Below, one piece after another: positions 32,323 to 42,399 of a stretch of DNA of 64,000 nucleotides (position 1 is the first letter of the stretch; every line of letters begins with the position of its first letter). Where the stretch lies: positions 186,001 through 250,000 of the forward strand of contig NZ_JANFYZ010000003.1 in assembly GCF_024460775.1 (NCBI RefSeq), given 5' to 3'. The position numbers and the translations under genes were made by a program. Under the pieces are notes generated by a model. The model was not told where the DNA came from and ran no database searches. It saw only the letters and a program-made list of their open reading frames with translations. The stretch comes from Desulfovibrio desulfuricans. Lineage in GTDB: Bacteria; Desulfobacterota; Desulfovibrionia; Desulfovibrionales; Desulfovibrionaceae.

Positions 32323-34101
32323 CTACGCGCCAGACTTCATCTTTTGCACCAGGCCCTGCAAATCGCGCGTCTGCCCCGCCAACTGCTCCACAGCCTGGGC
32401 GGACTTGCTCATAATTGAAGCTGTATCGCGCGAAATACCATTGATTTCTTCAATACTGCGGGTGATTTCTTCCGATGTGGCAGACTGTTCTTCGCTGGCG
32501 GTGGCAATGGCGCGCACCTGATCGCTCGCGCCGTCAACCATGGTCACAATCTCCCGCAGCACCTCACCGCAACGCCCGGCCATTTCCGTTGTACGCTCCA
32601 CAGCGGCAAGGGCGCGCTCCATATTTTCTATGTTGGCGCTGGTGCCGCTCTGGATGCCGCTGACAGCCTCGCCCACCTCGCGGGTGGCTCCCATGGTTTT
32701 TTCCGCCAGTTTGCGCACCTCGTCCGCCACCACGGCAAAACCGCGCCCGGCATCGCCAGCCCGCGCCGCCTCAATGGCCGCATTGAGAGCCAGCAGGTTG
32801 GTCTGATCCGCAATATCCGAAATGACAGACATGATCTGCCCGATGTTGCCCACCATGCCGCCCAGCGTATCCATGGAATTTTTCAGCTCGGCGGAGACGC
32901 GCCGCACCTCGCCCATGCCGTCCACCACCTGATGCATGACGCCAGAACCTTCATTGGCCCTGCTGTGCGCGGCATCCGTGCTTTGCGCGGTACTGGCGGC
33001 ATTTTGGGCAACCTCAAGCACGGTGGCGTTCATCTGCTCAATGGCTGTGGCGGCCTCGCCCACGCGGGCAGACTGGCGCTCCGCACCAAGGCTGGCCTGA
33101 CGCACCTGCGCAGATATGTCCCCGGAAACGGACGAAATCCCCTCCACAGCTCGTTCAAGCTGTGCTGCGGCTTCCATCATGCCCTCCGCCCTGGCGCGTT
33201 CTGCTGCGGCCTTGGCGGCCTGAGCTTCATCCGCAGCATGGCGGGCGCGGCGGCCTTCTTCCGCAGCCTCGGCGCTCTTGCGCTCGGTTTCAGCTATCTT
33301 GCCCTTGAGCGTGCCCACCATGCCCTCAATACTGTCGCGCAGCGCGGCCATTTCCGCACTGTAACTGCCGCTGGCCCGGGCCTCGAGGTCTCCGCCAGCC
33401 ACGGCGCGCGCAAAGCTGATCACCCGTCCCAGAGGCCGGGTTACAGACAGCAGCACCAGCAGGGCAATACCCGCGCCGCACACAACGCTGCCGCAAATGG
33501 ATATCAACAGCAGGCGTTCTGTACCGCGCGTTTGTTCGGCCAGTTCTCGCTGGCTGGATACCACGCGTTCCATGAACTGGGTTTCCAGCGCTTCCAGATT
33601 TTTTTCGGTAGTATGAACGTGATTCTTGTAGGTTGTGTAGTAGGCATTGGCCTGTGCGGCGCTCATGCTGCCAGAGCCGGAAGCTATATCTGAAGAAGCG
33701 CGGCGCACCACGGCATCGTAAGCCGCAAATGCCTGTGTCGCCTCCTGCGCCAGGGCCTCGGCTTTGGCTCCGGCCTGAGGATTGCCCCGCAGGGCGGCCT
33801 CCAGCTTTCGCAGGTTTTCGCCCAATCCAGCCGAGACCTCATCCAGCTTGCCCATGTATCCTTTGAGCGCCTTGCTGTCGCCCATATTCAGCAGGATGTC
33901 TTTTTCAGCCTTGCGATAGAGCTGCATATCCAGGGATGCTTCGTGCAGCAGATTGATAGTGGGCAGTTCATGCCTGCCCAGCATGCCCAGCGTCTCGCGC
34001 TGCGCGCGCAAAGCCAGCATTGCCAGGCTGCCGGATATGGCAAAAATCAGCAGGATTACGCCAAAACCGCTTGCCAGTTTAACCCGAAGCGACATGTCCA
34101 T
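32323..34101 (-). CDS. Methyl-accepting chemotaxis protein
   Basis: 592 residues. N-terminal membrane helix (residues about 9-27), a periplasmic four-helix-bundle sensor of about 170 residues, second membrane helix ([21 protein letters not shown]), HAMP ([22 protein letters not shown]), a coiled stretch, then the signalling hairpin tip ([39 protein letters not shown]) that contacts CheA/CheW. The C-terminus has no CheR-binding pentapeptide. Start after GTGGAGGACACT. The ligand cannot be predicted. Adjacent genes are not chemotaxis genes, so it acts with components elsewhere. Confidence 0.92.
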   Translation of the reverse strand: MDMSLRVKLASGFGVILLIFAISGSLAMLALRAQRETLGMLGRHELPTINLLHEASLDMQLYRKAEKDILLNMGDSKALKGYMGKLDEVSAGLGENLRKLEAALRGNPQAGAKAEALAQEATQAFAAYDAVVRRASSDIASGSGSMSAAQANAYYTTYKNHVHTTEKNLEALETQFMERVVSSQRELAEQTRGTERLLLISICGSVVCGAGIALLVLLSVTRPLGRVISFARAVAGGDLEARASGSYSAEMAALRDSIEGMVGTLKGKIAETERKSAEAAEEGRRARHAADEAQAAKAAAERARAEGMMEAAAQLERAVEGISSVSGDISAQVRQASLGAERQSARVGEAATAIEQMNATVLEVAQNAASTAQSTDAAHSRANEGSGVMHQVVDGMGEVRRVSAELKNSMDTLGGMVGNIGQIMSVISDIADQTNLLALNAAIEAARAGDAGRGFAVVADEVRKLAEKTMGATREVGEAVSGIQSGTSANIENMERALAAVERTTEMAGRCGEVLREIVTMVDGASDQVRAIATASEEQSATSEEITRSIEEINGISRDTASIMSKSAQAVEQLAGQTRDLQGLVQKMKSGA

Positions 34102-34301
34102 AGTGTCCTCCACTACGCGGATAAATCGTGAGGGGGGATCTATTTTGATCATCCTACCAATAAACCGCACTAGTCAACGGCAATTATGGTCAACGCCGCA
34201 AAATGCATGCCCGGCGTTGCCTTCTTGCCTGAACTGTATCATTTTAAAAATCATGCACGGCTGCACAGCAGGCCGCGCCGAACCCCAGCAAGGAGAATCC
34301 C

Positions 34302-34703
34302 GTGAGCGCTAACACCAGCGAACAGGCCTTGGCAAGCCTTATCAAGTGGCTGCGCAACCGCCATGCAGAAGTTATGGCGGCAGAGGCGCAGGCCCTTGCC
34401 CGCCTTGACGCCGGGGATACCCCCGGCCATAATGAACATATGCGCCTCAAGGCCGAACTGCTGGCCGCAATGGCCGAAGACGCCAAGCCCCTGCTTGAAC
34501 CGCTGCCGGGCGAAACGCGCTTCAATTACGCGCTCGCTCTGGAAGGCTTTTCGGCAAGTGCCAGAATGTCTTTGCGTCTGAACTCAATTTTTTATATGTC
34601 AGCCCTGCTCTACCCCGATAATCACAAGCCGGGACAGCCCGACAATCTTACTCTGTGCATTGACCGCATGGAAAAACTGGGCCTTGATTTCAGAACAGAA
34701 TAG
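34302..34703 (+). CDS. Unrecognised helical protein
   Basis: 133 residues starting at a GTG after aggagaat. Acidic, Ala/Leu-rich and mostly helical (LASLIKWLRNRHAEVMAAEAQALARLDAG...HNEHMRLKAELLAAMAED). No signal peptide, membrane helix or known motif. It lies alone between the divergent chemoreceptor and the EF-hand gene. Composition matches the core genome, so it is native, not island, DNA. Confidence 0.7.
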   Translation: MSANTSEQALASLIKWLRNRHAEVMAAEAQALARLDAGDTPGHNEHMRLKAELLAAMAEDAKPLLEPLPGETRFNYALALEGFSASARMSLRLNSIFYMSALLYPDNHKPGQPDNLTLCIDRMEKLGLDFRTE

Positions 34704-34819
34704 GCCGGACTTGAAATTTTGACCTTGCCGATGACTGGCAAGGCTTTATCTTGCAATACAGCAACGCCGCAGGCAGAACCCAAGCGCTGACGGCTCAACA
34801 CCCCACAAGGAGATCCCCC

Positions 34820-35203
34820 ATGAAGCTTCTGCACATAGCCCTCGCTGCCGTGCTCTGCCTTTGGGCCGCATCTGCCCAGGCCAACCCCGCCGCAACCGAT
34901 ACGGCCAAGGTTGATAAATTTGCCATGATGGATACTAACAAGGACGACAAGGTGTCCTACGAGGAATTCAAGGCTTACTTCCCCAACATGCGCGAAGAAG
35001 CCTTTGCCGTTATTGACAAAAACGGCGATAAAGTTATTGACCGCGCTGAATGGGACGAATTTGTATCCAACCATTCCTCCGGCCACATGGGTGGCAGCAT
35101 GGGCAACATGATGGGCGGCCAGAACGGCATGCCCGGCAACGCCATGATGCCCACTCCCGGCAGCGCAGACATGCCCCTGGTGACGCCCCCCAATGGCAAA
35201 TAA
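34820..35203 (+). CDS. Exported EF-hand calcium-binding protein
   Basis: 127 residues. Signal peptide (MKLLHIALAAVLCLWAASAQA), then two EF-hands: DTNKDDKVSYEE and DKNGDKVIDRAE, each with the Asp-x-Asn/Asp-x-Asp pattern and terminal Glu. A Met/Gly-rich tail (HMGGSMGNMMGGQNG..PGNAMMP) follows. It would bind Ca2+ in the periplasm. Start after AAGGAGATCCCCC. Its last bases overlap the start of the YgiQ-type gene. Confidence 0.85.
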   Translation: MKLLHIALAAVLCLWAASAQANPAATDTAKVDKFAMMDTNKDDKVSYEEFKAYFPNMREEAFAVIDKNGDKVIDRAEWDEFVSNHSSGHMGGSMGNMMGGQNGMPGNAMMPTPGSADMPLVTPPNGK

Positions 35204-37613
35204 ACGACCCGCGCCATTTCCGCAGCCCTGGCGTCAGCACGGCGACCAGGGCTGTGCTGCTCCTGAGCGGCAGCCCGAAAAATCAAAAACGGCTGCCGTT
35301 CCGCTTTCTGCTGACGCGCCCAAGGGTGCGCCGCGCCGACAGGGTGCCAGAGCCTCCGCGCGCGCAGACAACAAGCCAGCGCCCACGCGCAAGCCGCCTT
35401 TTCCCGATCTGCTGCGCGAGAGCGCACAGCAACGCAAGGCTGTTGCCCCAGAATCTCTGTGGGCGGACGCGCCGCAGGCAAGCGCTGGCGGCGCACAGCC
35501 TCAAGGCCGCTTGCGCCAGCCGCGTTTCGTGCCCATGAGCGCGGAAGAAATGCGCGCACTTGGCTGGGATCAGCTTGATGTGCTGCTGATCAACGGCGAT
35601 GCCTACGTTGACCACCCTTCGTTCGGCAATGTGCTATTGGCCCGCTGGCTGATCCACCACGGTTTCCGCACAGGCATCGTGGCCCAGCCCGGCTGGGAGG
35701 ATACTGACGATCTGCTCGTCATGGGCCGCCCGCGCCTGTTTGCCGGGGTGAGCGCCGGTGCGCTTGATTCTCTGCTGGCGCACTACACGGCTTTTCGCAA
35801 AAAGCGGCACGACGATGCCTATACGCCTGGAGGCAAGGCAGGGGCGCGCCCCAACCGCGCGTGTCTGGTCTATGCCAACCTTGCCCGGCGGGCCTTTCCC
35901 GGCCTGCCCATCATTCTTGGGGGCATTGAGGCCAGCCTGCGCCGCGTTTCCCACTACGATTTCTGGACAGACTCCCTGCGCAAACCCATTCTTATGGATG
36001 CCAAGGCTGACCTGCTCATCTGGGGTATGGGCGAAAAGGCCATTATCGAATGCGCCCAGCGCCTGGACAAGGGGGAAGACATTCGCGGCATCCCCGGTAC
36101 GGCCTGGATGAACAAGCTGGACGCTTCCGGGCATCCGGCCAATCTGCCGCCTGCCCTTGAAGGCGAACCGTGGGTTGCCCTGCCCTCGCACGATGAAATT
36201 TTGGCGGACTCCTTTCAGTTGCTCAAACTGACGCAGGAACTGGAACGGCAGGTACACCGCCTTGACGCCTGGGCCTTTGAGCCTGTGGGCGACCGCGCCG
36301 TAGTGCTGGCCCGCCCCGCCCAGCCGCTGACCACCGAAGAAATGGACGACCTCTACACTCTGCCTTTCACCCGGATGGCGCACCCGCGCTACAGGGAGGC
36401 CATCCCTGCGGCGGAAATGATGCGTACCAGCATCACAAGTCACAGGGGTTGCGGCGGGGGTTGCTCGTTCTGTTCGCTGGCTCTGCATCAGGGCAGGCGC
36501 ATCAGTTCGCGCTCCGAGCAATCCATTCTTGCCGAGGCGCGCCTGCTGGGGCAGCAAAATGTGGCACGAGGCAAAGGCCCTGTGGCTATTTCTGACGTGG
36601 GCGGCCCCACAGCCAACATGTGGCAGGGGCACTGCGCACTGGACAGCCGCAATGCGCAGAACGATGACTCGGCCAAGCCACGAGTTAAAAGCGCCTGCCG
36701 CCGCACCAGTTGCTGTTTCCCGAGCGTGTGCAAATCCTTCATCACGCCGCAGCGCAAACATGTGGAGCTGCTGCGCAAGGTTGCCGCCCTGCCGGAAGTC
36801 AAGCAGGCCCGGGTGGCTAGCGGCGTTCGCGCCGATCTTGCACTGCGTGACGCCGAGGCCCTTGCCGCCTATACAGGCGAATTTACGGGCGGTCAGCTCA
36901 AGGTTGCGCCGGAACATTGTGCGCCCTCTGTGCTTGAGCTCATGCGCAAGCCCTCGCTGGACGTGTTTGAAGCCTTTCTGGAGAGCTTTGTACGCCAAAG
37001 CCGCGCTGCAGGGCGGGAACAGTATGTGGTGCCGTATCTCATGAGCGGCTTTCCCGGCTGTACGGATGAAGACATGCGCACCCTGTCGCACTGGTTGCGG
37101 CAACGCCACTGGAATCCGCAGCAGACGCAGTGTTTTATTCCCACACCCGGAACCATTGCCACGGCCATGTTTTATTGCGGGCGCGATGAGCTTGGCGAAC
37201 AGATATATGTTGCCCGCACAGATGCCCAGCGCATGCGCCAGCATTACATCCTCATGCCCGCCACGGAGGACGGGGACGCACCACGGCGGCCCGGCTCTCG
37301 ACCTGGTTCACGGCCCAGCGCCAGACCAAGCACCCGGCCCGGCACGCATGGTGACGCTCGCAAGCCTGACGGCCCACGGCCCGACAAAGCTGGCAAGCCT
37401 CAGGACAGGGCAAGGCCTTCCCGTGGCCCGCAAGGACAGCGGGACGACCGGCCTGCACGGCGCGAGGATAATGATCGTGGTGCCGCGCACGACAGACCGG
37501 GCCGTGGCGAAAGCCCGCAGAGGGGCAAAGACTCACGCTTCGGTTCTGATGATCGTAGCTCTGACCGCAACGTCAAACGAGGCGATGGACGGCGCGGCGG
37601 AAGACGCGCCTAA
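35193..37613 (+). CDS. YgiQ-family radical SAM protein
   Basis: 806 residues. The family core starts near residue 112 (MSAEEMRALGWDQLDVLLINGDAYVDHPSFG) with the B12-binding-like fold, followed by the radical SAM cluster HRGCGGGCSFC near residue 420 and the IS-x-D-x-GGPTANMW segment. The usual product in this family is unknown. Unusual ends: an N-terminal extension of about 110 low-complexity residues, and a C-terminal tail of about 110 residues rich in Arg, Gly, Asp and Pro (repeated RPGSRPG, DDRP, RRG) that looks RNA-binding. The annotated start overlaps the EF-hand gene and has no clear ribosome site, so translation may begin later. Confidence 0.85.
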   Translation: MANKRPAPFPQPWRQHGDQGCAAPERQPEKSKTAAVPLSADAPKGAPRRQGARASARADNKPAPTRKPPFPDLLRESAQQRKAVAPESLWADAPQASAGGAQPQGRLRQPRFVPMSAEEMRALGWDQLDVLLINGDAYVDHPSFGNVLLARWLIHHGFRTGIVAQPGWEDTDDLLVMGRPRLFAGVSAGALDSLLAHYTAFRKKRHDDAYTPGGKAGARPNRACLVYANLARRAFPGLPIILGGIEASLRRVSHYDFWTDSLRKPILMDAKADLLIWGMGEKAIIECAQRLDKGEDIRGIPGTAWMNKLDASGHPANLPPALEGEPWVALPSHDEILADSFQLLKLTQELERQVHRLDAWAFEPVGDRAVVLARPAQPLTTEEMDDLYTLPFTRMAHPRYREAIPAAEMMRTSITSHRGCGGGCSFCSLALHQGRRISSRSEQSILAEARLLGQQNVARGKGPVAISDVGGPTANMWQGHCALDSRNAQNDDSAKPRVKSACRRTSCCFPSVCKSFITPQRKHVELLRKVAALPEVKQARVASGVRADLALRDAEALAAYTGEFTGGQLKVAPEHCAPSVLELMRKPSLDVFEAFLESFVRQSRAAGREQYVVPYLMSGFPGCTDEDMRTLSHWLRQRHWNPQQTQCFIPTPGTIATAMFYCGRDELGEQIYVARTDAQRMRQHYILMPATEDGDAPRRPGSRPGSRPSARPSTRPGTHGDARKPDGPRPDKAGKPQDRARPSRGPQGQRDDRPARREDNDRGAAHDRPGRGESPQRGKDSRFGSDDRSSDRNVKRGDGRRGGRRA

Positions 37614-37646
37614 CTGTGCCAGCAGGTGTTTCACAAGGAGGCAACC

Positions 37647-37883
37647 ATGCCCCGCCCACTGACTTCTGAAGATGATCGGCTGACCCGTCTGGAAGAACTG
37701 ACTTTTTTTCAGGAGGAACGCATCAAGGCCCTTGATGCGGCGCTTACCGCCCAACAGTTGCAACTGGACAAGCTGGAGCAGGATTTTTCCGATGCCACAT
37801 CCGTGATCCGCCTGTTGCGAGAAAAACTTGGCGACCAGCCGGAAAATTCGCTCCCGCCCCACTCCATGCCCGAACGCTGGTAG
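37647..37883 (+). CDS. slyX: SlyX-family protein
   Basis: 78 residues. LTRLEELTFFQEERIKALDAALTAQQLQLDKLEQDFSDATSVIRLLREKL is the SlyX coiled-coil, ending in a short HSMPERW tail like the family's PPHY end. Start after aaggaggcaacc; a frame beginning at 37626 only adds the ribosome site. Cellular role undefined. Follows the YgiQ gene by 33 bp. Confidence 0.85.
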   Translation: MPRPLTSEDDRLTRLEELTFFQEERIKALDAALTAQQLQLDKLEQDFSDATSVIRLLREKLGDQPENSLPPHSMPERW

Positions 37884-38016
37884 CCGCTACGCCCAGCGCG
37901 CAGGATACAAAGGATGCGCTGACAAGGGCGGCTCTGTGACTGTTACAGCAACCGAGGGCAGCAGACGTACACCTTCCCAGCACGGCACACAAGTACAGTG
38001 CAATAAGTATCGCAGC

Positions 38017-38054
38017 AAATAAAAAAACCCGCCAGTTGGCGGGTTTTTTTATTT
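38017..38054. terminator. Bidirectional terminator between slyX and qmoD
   Basis: aaaaaaacccgcc (38021-38033) pairs with ggcgggttttttt around agtt; A-run on one side and T-run on the other, so it can end transcripts from both slyX and qmoD. Confidence 0.9.
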
Positions 38055-38091
38055 GCGAGAGGGTTCGGGGCAAGGCCCCAAACCCTCTCGC
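38055..38091 (-). terminator. Long GC-rich hairpin after qmoD
   Basis: gcgagagggttcgggg (38055-38070) pairs with ccccaaaccctctcgc (38076-38091) around caagg, with a one-base mismatch in the stem. It lies 15 bp after the qmoD stop on the minus strand and is the inner part of the terminator pair. Confidence 0.75.
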
Positions 38092-38105
38092 AGACAGTCT
38101 TTGCT

Positions 38106-38828
38106 TTAGAAACCGAAGCCATCGTTGTTGGCGCCGGAAGCACCGAAGCCGAAATCATCCGGCACAGCGCTTTCTTCAGCAACAGGAGCAGCTTCATCAC
38201 CGGCAGCGGCGGCAGCGCCAGCGGCAACGCCGCCCACAACCATGCCTTTCAGGCCGTCCTTGATGGCGTCCTTGATGTTCATCATCAGTTCGTCATGGTT
38301 GATGGCAACCTTGCCCTGGAATTCGGCAACCTGCTTGCGCAGCCCGCCCATATCGGTGTTCATGGTCTTGATTTTGGCTTCAAGCTCATCAACTTTCTTG
38401 GAAAGAGCGGCAGCGCGGGCTTCAGCGGGTTCCAGAGCGCGCACGCGGTCTTCAAGGGCCACGGCGGCAGCGGTCTGAGCGGCCATGCTGGCGTAGGTTT
38501 CGCCAAGGTAGTTCAGCACCTTGTCGCACAGGGCCTTGGTCAGGCCGTCCATGCAGGTGAGGGAAACATTGTCGCCAAGGGCGCTACGGCCAGTGTTGAC
38601 AAAGGCGTCCCAGGACTGGCCTTCAACCCAGTTCAGATCGGCAAACTTGGGGTACCAGCGGGCCAGCCATGCGGCGGCAAAGGGGCCAACGGCCTTGGCG
38701 CAGGTATCACAGGCAACGGAACGACCGGCAACAAAACCGGCGATTTCCTTGACGTCTACGCCCTCCTTGCCCACAACCAGGGCAAGCACGGACTCCACGG
38801 GAAAAACCTTACGAGATGTATCGGACAT
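38106..38828 (-). CDS. qmoD: QmoD, Qmo-complex-associated protein
   Basis: 240 residues, last gene of aprBA-qmoABCD as in Desulfovibrio vulgaris, where QmoD is required with the Qmo complex although its task is not settled. Two Cys pairs near the N-terminal third (CDTCAKAVG) could bind metal; a coiled-coil segment follows (AAALSKKVDELEAKIKTMN..LRKQVAEF), then a Gly/Ala-rich stretch and a repeated FGFGASGANNDGFGF end. Start at the ATG after gaggaggaggccgcc. No membrane helix. Confidence 0.85.
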   Translation of the reverse strand: MSDTSRKVFPVESVLALVVGKEGVDVKEIAGFVAGRSVACDTCAKAVGPFAAAWLARWYPKFADLNWVEGQSWDAFVNTGRSALGDNVSLTCMDGLTKALCDKVLNYLGETYASMAAQTAAAVALEDRVRALEPAEARAAALSKKVDELEAKIKTMNTDMGGLRKQVAEFQGKVAINHDELMMNIKDAIKDGLKGMVVGGVAAGAAAAAGDEAAPVAEESAVPDDFGFGASGANNDGFGF

Positions 38829-38931
38829 GGCGGCCTCCTCCTCGGAGATCGTATTTTTTTCAGAAAAGCTCACGGGGAACTGTGCGCATCCTCAAGGGCG
38901 GCCCCCGGCGCAAGGCCAGGGGCCAACGCCG

Positions 38932-40113
38932 TTAGCTTCTGCCGTACATGCGGGCGTAAACCAGGGCCGCCGTGCGGTACACGAAGTGGCCAAGCTTAGA
39001 CCAGGGCAGGTAAGCGAAAAGCATCCACACAAATACCAGGTGCAGGTAGTACACCAGGAAGGCGGGCACAAGGGCGTCCGCCAGGCGGAAGCACTGCGAC
39101 AGCACACCGGTGACGGCCACCAGCCAGATGATGCCCAGCAGATACCAGTCGTACCAGCTGGAACCCTGGAACTTGGGATTCAGCATCACGCGGCGGACAG
39201 TAAGGATGGCAAGACCGGCCAGCAGCATGAGCGCGCCCAGGTTGGCCAGAATCTTCACCGGGAAGAGCAGCGGCATGGGCGTTTCAATGTGGATGAGCGG
39301 AATGACCTTGCCGCCCCAGTGACCAACAGCCACCACAGCCGTAACAAAGGCCAGAATGGCGAAGCTGTAAACCAGCAGCATGTGGCCGAATTTGCGGTTG
39401 GGGGTTTCCTTGCCGGTGGCGGGGCCGTCTTCGCAGTCGTCAAACTTGCGGTGGGTGATGACTTCATCCCACAGCACGTCCCACAAATGCCAGACCCAGC
39501 ACTTTTTCTTGCCAATGACGGCCAGTGAGCCTTCAGGCTTGAACATGCCCCACAGTTTCATGACGCCCCGCGCGATAATCAAGGCCGCGCCAAAGAAGGT
39601 CAGCATGAAGATGGGGTCGATGGTGTAGTCGCCGTAAAAAATCTGACCAAAAACAATGCGGCCATCGGCAGCGCGGGGGAACCACTGACCGCCGTTGAAA
39701 CCGGCGCGGATCCACCACACAAAGAGCCACAGCACAGCCGGGATGGCGAAGAGCACAGGCAGGCCAGCAGGCTTGCTCATGAGCTTGCCCACGCAGGTGG
39801 GTTCGGTCAGTTCGCGGTAAATGACGTTGCGCGCTGCGCCCATGAGGTCCGCAGGCTTGGCGCCGCGCGGGCAAAGGTCGGAGCAGTTGCCGCAGTTGTG
39901 GCAGAGCCACAGGTCAACGTCGGCGCGCAGCTTGTCTTTAAGGCCCCACGAAGCCCAGACCATTTCCTTGCGCGGATAAGGCGCATTGGCCGGAGCGAGA
40001 GGGCAGGCCACGGAGCAGGTGGCGCACTGGTAGCACTTCTTGAGGGACTCTCCCCCAGATTCTTCCAGCGCCCTGACAAACTCCATATCAGGTTTGATTG
40101 TACATTGTGCCAT
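38932..40113 (-). CDS. qmoC: QmoC, membrane subunit of the Qmo complex
   Basis: 393 residues. N-terminal HdrC-like domain with two 4Fe-4S motifs: CYQCATCSVACP and CHNCGNCSDLCP. The C-terminal part is an HdrE-like integral membrane domain with five or six hydrophobic helices and His residues that could hold haem b (HMLLVYSFAIL, HLVFVWML). It takes electrons from menaquinol and passes them to QmoAB and on to AprBA. It starts at the ATG after taggagg, a short gap after qmoB. Confidence 0.92.
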   Translation of the reverse strand: MAQCTIKPDMEFVRALEESGGESLKKCYQCATCSVACPLAPANAPYPRKEMVWASWGLKDKLRADVDLWLCHNCGNCSDLCPRGAKPADLMGAARNVIYRELTEPTCVGKLMSKPAGLPVLFAIPAVLWLFVWWIRAGFNGGQWFPRAADGRIVFGQIFYGDYTIDPIFMLTFFGAALIIARGVMKLWGMFKPEGSLAVIGKKKCWVWHLWDVLWDEVITHRKFDDCEDGPATGKETPNRKFGHMLLVYSFAILAFVTAVVAVGHWGGKVIPLIHIETPMPLLFPVKILANLGALMLLAGLAILTVRRVMLNPKFQGSSWYDWYLLGIIWLVAVTGVLSQCFRLADALVPAFLVYYLHLVFVWMLFAYLPWSKLGHFVYRTAALVYARMYGRS

Positions 40114-40126
40114 TGCTGCCATCCTC

Positions 40127-42394
40127 CTACATGCCCTTGAACGGGTTGGGGCCCATGGCCATGATGCGGTCAACAAAGCCGTCGATCAGGTCGGGAACCT
40201 TGTCGTATTCGTCAATGGCCACTTCAAGCTGTTCCACGCGTTCGGGCTGCACGCCAAGGCGGTTGAGCGTCTCGGCAATGTTTTCCTTGCGGCGGGAGCA
40301 GATTTCAGAGCCCTTCACAAAGTGGCACTGGTAGTCATCGCCATATTTGCAGCCCAGCAGCATGACGCCGTCGTAGCCCTTGCTCATGGCGTCAGACACC
40401 CAGATGGCGTTGACCGAGCCAAGGCAGCGCACCGGAATGATGCGGCAGTAGGGGCTCCAGGGCTTGTTGCGGGCACCGGCCATATCGAGCGCCGGGTAGG
40501 CGTCGTTTTCGCAGGCCAGAATCAGCACGCGGGGGCCATCGGCTTTGAAGTCCTTGGGCACCTGCACTTCGCGGATCATGGAGCCAATCTGGTCGATATT
40601 GTAGTTGGCGAAGGAGATAACGCGTTCCGGGCAAGCGCCAAAGCAGGTGCCGCAGCGGCGGCAACGTGCCGGATTGGGCTTGGGCGTTCCCTTTTCGTCG
40701 TCGTCCAGAGCGCCGAAGGGGCATTCTTCCGTGCAGCGCTTGCACTGGGTGCAACGCACAAAGTTGAACACGGGGTAGGAAAGGTCGCCCGAGCGGGGAT
40801 GCACGGCAACACCGTGGCTGGCGGCCTCAATGCACTGCATGGCCTTGAGCACAGCGCCCTTGGCGTCTTCTTCGCAGGCGTCCATGGTCAGGGGCTGACG
40901 CACGCAACCCGCTGCGTACACGCCGGTGCGGCGCGTTTCGTAGGGGAAGCAGATGTAGTTGGAATCCGCAAAACCATCAAACAGGTTCAAATCCGGGAAG
41001 TCCGGGCCCTGACGGTAGTCAAAGCAGACGGTCACGTCCTTGGCCGTGGTGGGCACGAGGCCCGTGGGCAGCACAACCAGATCCACATCCAGATCGAAAT
41101 CCATACCCAGCAGGGTATTTTTGCAGCTCACAACCATGTGGTCGCCAGCTTCGCGGATGTCGGTCACGTCGGCCTTGGTCATCATGACGCCCAGACGATC
41201 CTGCATCTTCTTGTAGAAGCGTTCAAGAATGCCGGGAACAGTCATGTCCTTATAAAGGATGAAGGTCTGACAGGTGTCGTTGGTCTTTTCGCAGACCGTA
41301 TTGGCAAGGCGGAGCATGCCCACGCTGTTGACCGCGTTGGAATACGCAACATGGCGGAAGCTTTCGAGGTTGGCTTTTACAAAGCCTTTTTCTTCTTCAC
41401 CTTCCGCAGGCTTGGCAGCTTCGGCGGCTTCAGGAGCGGCTTCGGCTTCTTCAGCGGCCTTGCGCACGGCCTCTTCAGCAATAGTGGTATCAAGCACAAA
41501 GGCGATACGGCGGGCGTTCACCTGATCGGCTACCAGCATTTTGCCAAAAGTGGCGGCGTCCACAACCTTGGTGCTCTGACCAAGGCCCATGGGAGCAAGG
41601 AACTTCTGATCCAGCGGCACCCAGCCGGTAGCCAGCACCACAGCGCCCACTTCAATGGTCTGCGCGCCAGAGGGCGTGGCAAAGGTGGCCTTGAACTCGC
41701 CGGGCTGGCCTTCCAGCTTTTCCATGCGGGTGTTCAGGTGCACGGTGATCTTGCTGTTGCCGAGCACCTTGCTCGCCTTGTCGGCCACATTGGTGGGCTG
41801 CTTGTCCGTCCAGGGAGAGGCCAGGGGCGAACCCATGGGAATGTTGTTGGCTGCGCCGCCGAGCTTCTCGGCTTTTTCAACGAGCACAACTTCATACCCG
41901 GTTTCGGCAGCTTCCGCAGCTGCGGTAAGGCCCGTCCAGCCGCCGCCGATAACGAGCACCCTCGGCACGCCGGTAATGGCGGCAGAATCGGGAACTTCGC
42001 TCTTTTGCAGCTTGACCACGCCCATGTTCACATAGTCGCGGGCCATGATCGCCAGCAGTTCAGGCGCGCCGTTGGCCGTGTCCACGGGGGTGTGATCAGG
42101 ATTTTTATAGGCCTGCACGCACTGTTCGCGCAGGTTTACGTGTTCCACCTGCACGGGCAGGCGGTAGATGTCCGCATCCACGCGGGGGGAAGCGCCGCAC
42201 AGCAGCACGCCGTCCAGCCCCTGCGCTTCGATGTCGGCCTTGATTTCACTCACGGCCAGGGCCAGCACGGGAACGACCTTGACTACGGGCACAAGACTGC
42301 CCCACTTCTGGCTCGTCTGTTCGGCCAGAGCGGTCAGATCAAGCCCGCCGCCAATGTTCTGCTGGTCAAAATAGACGCCAATTTTACCCGACAT
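40127..42394 (-). CDS. qmoB: QmoB, HdrA/MvhD-like flavoprotein
   Basis: 755 residues. HdrA-like FAD domain with the nucleotide loop VLVIGGGWTGLTAAAEAAE after an N-terminal segment of about 140 residues, two 4Fe-4S motifs (CTQCKRCTEECP and CRRCGTCFGACP) near residue 550, and a C-terminal MvhD-like part with conserved Cys (CLGS, CKYGDDYQCHF). An Ala/Glu-rich insert (about residues 300-330) is strain-variable in this family. It moves electrons between QmoA, QmoC and the Apr enzyme. It follows qmoA by 5 bp. Confidence 0.93.
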   Translation of the reverse strand: MSGKIGVYFDQQNIGGGLDLTALAEQTSQKWGSLVPVVKVVPVLALAVSEIKADIEAQGLDGVLLCGASPRVDADIYRLPVQVEHVNLREQCVQAYKNPDHTPVDTANGAPELLAIMARDYVNMGVVKLQKSEVPDSAAITGVPRVLVIGGGWTGLTAAAEAAETGYEVVLVEKAEKLGGAANNIPMGSPLASPWTDKQPTNVADKASKVLGNSKITVHLNTRMEKLEGQPGEFKATFATPSGAQTIEVGAVVLATGWVPLDQKFLAPMGLGQSTKVVDAATFGKMLVADQVNARRIAFVLDTTIAEEAVRKAAEEAEAAPEAAEAAKPAEGEEEKGFVKANLESFRHVAYSNAVNSVGMLRLANTVCEKTNDTCQTFILYKDMTVPGILERFYKKMQDRLGVMMTKADVTDIREAGDHMVVSCKNTLLGMDFDLDVDLVVLPTGLVPTTAKDVTVCFDYRQGPDFPDLNLFDGFADSNYICFPYETRRTGVYAAGCVRQPLTMDACEEDAKGAVLKAMQCIEAASHGVAVHPRSGDLSYPVFNFVRCTQCKRCTEECPFGALDDDEKGTPKPNPARCRRCGTCFGACPERVISFANYNIDQIGSMIREVQVPKDFKADGPRVLILACENDAYPALDMAGARNKPWSPYCRIIPVRCLGSVNAIWVSDAMSKGYDGVMLLGCKYGDDYQCHFVKGSEICSRRKENIAETLNRLGVQPERVEQLEVAIDEYDKVPDLIDGFVDRIMAMGPNPFKGM

Positions 42395-42399
42395 GCCGC

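Noticed and set aside
35193-35530. Firm use of the ATG at 35193 as YgiQ start
   Set aside because: Kept as the annotated start only because it is the longest frame; no ribosome site is seen and family homology begins near residue 112.
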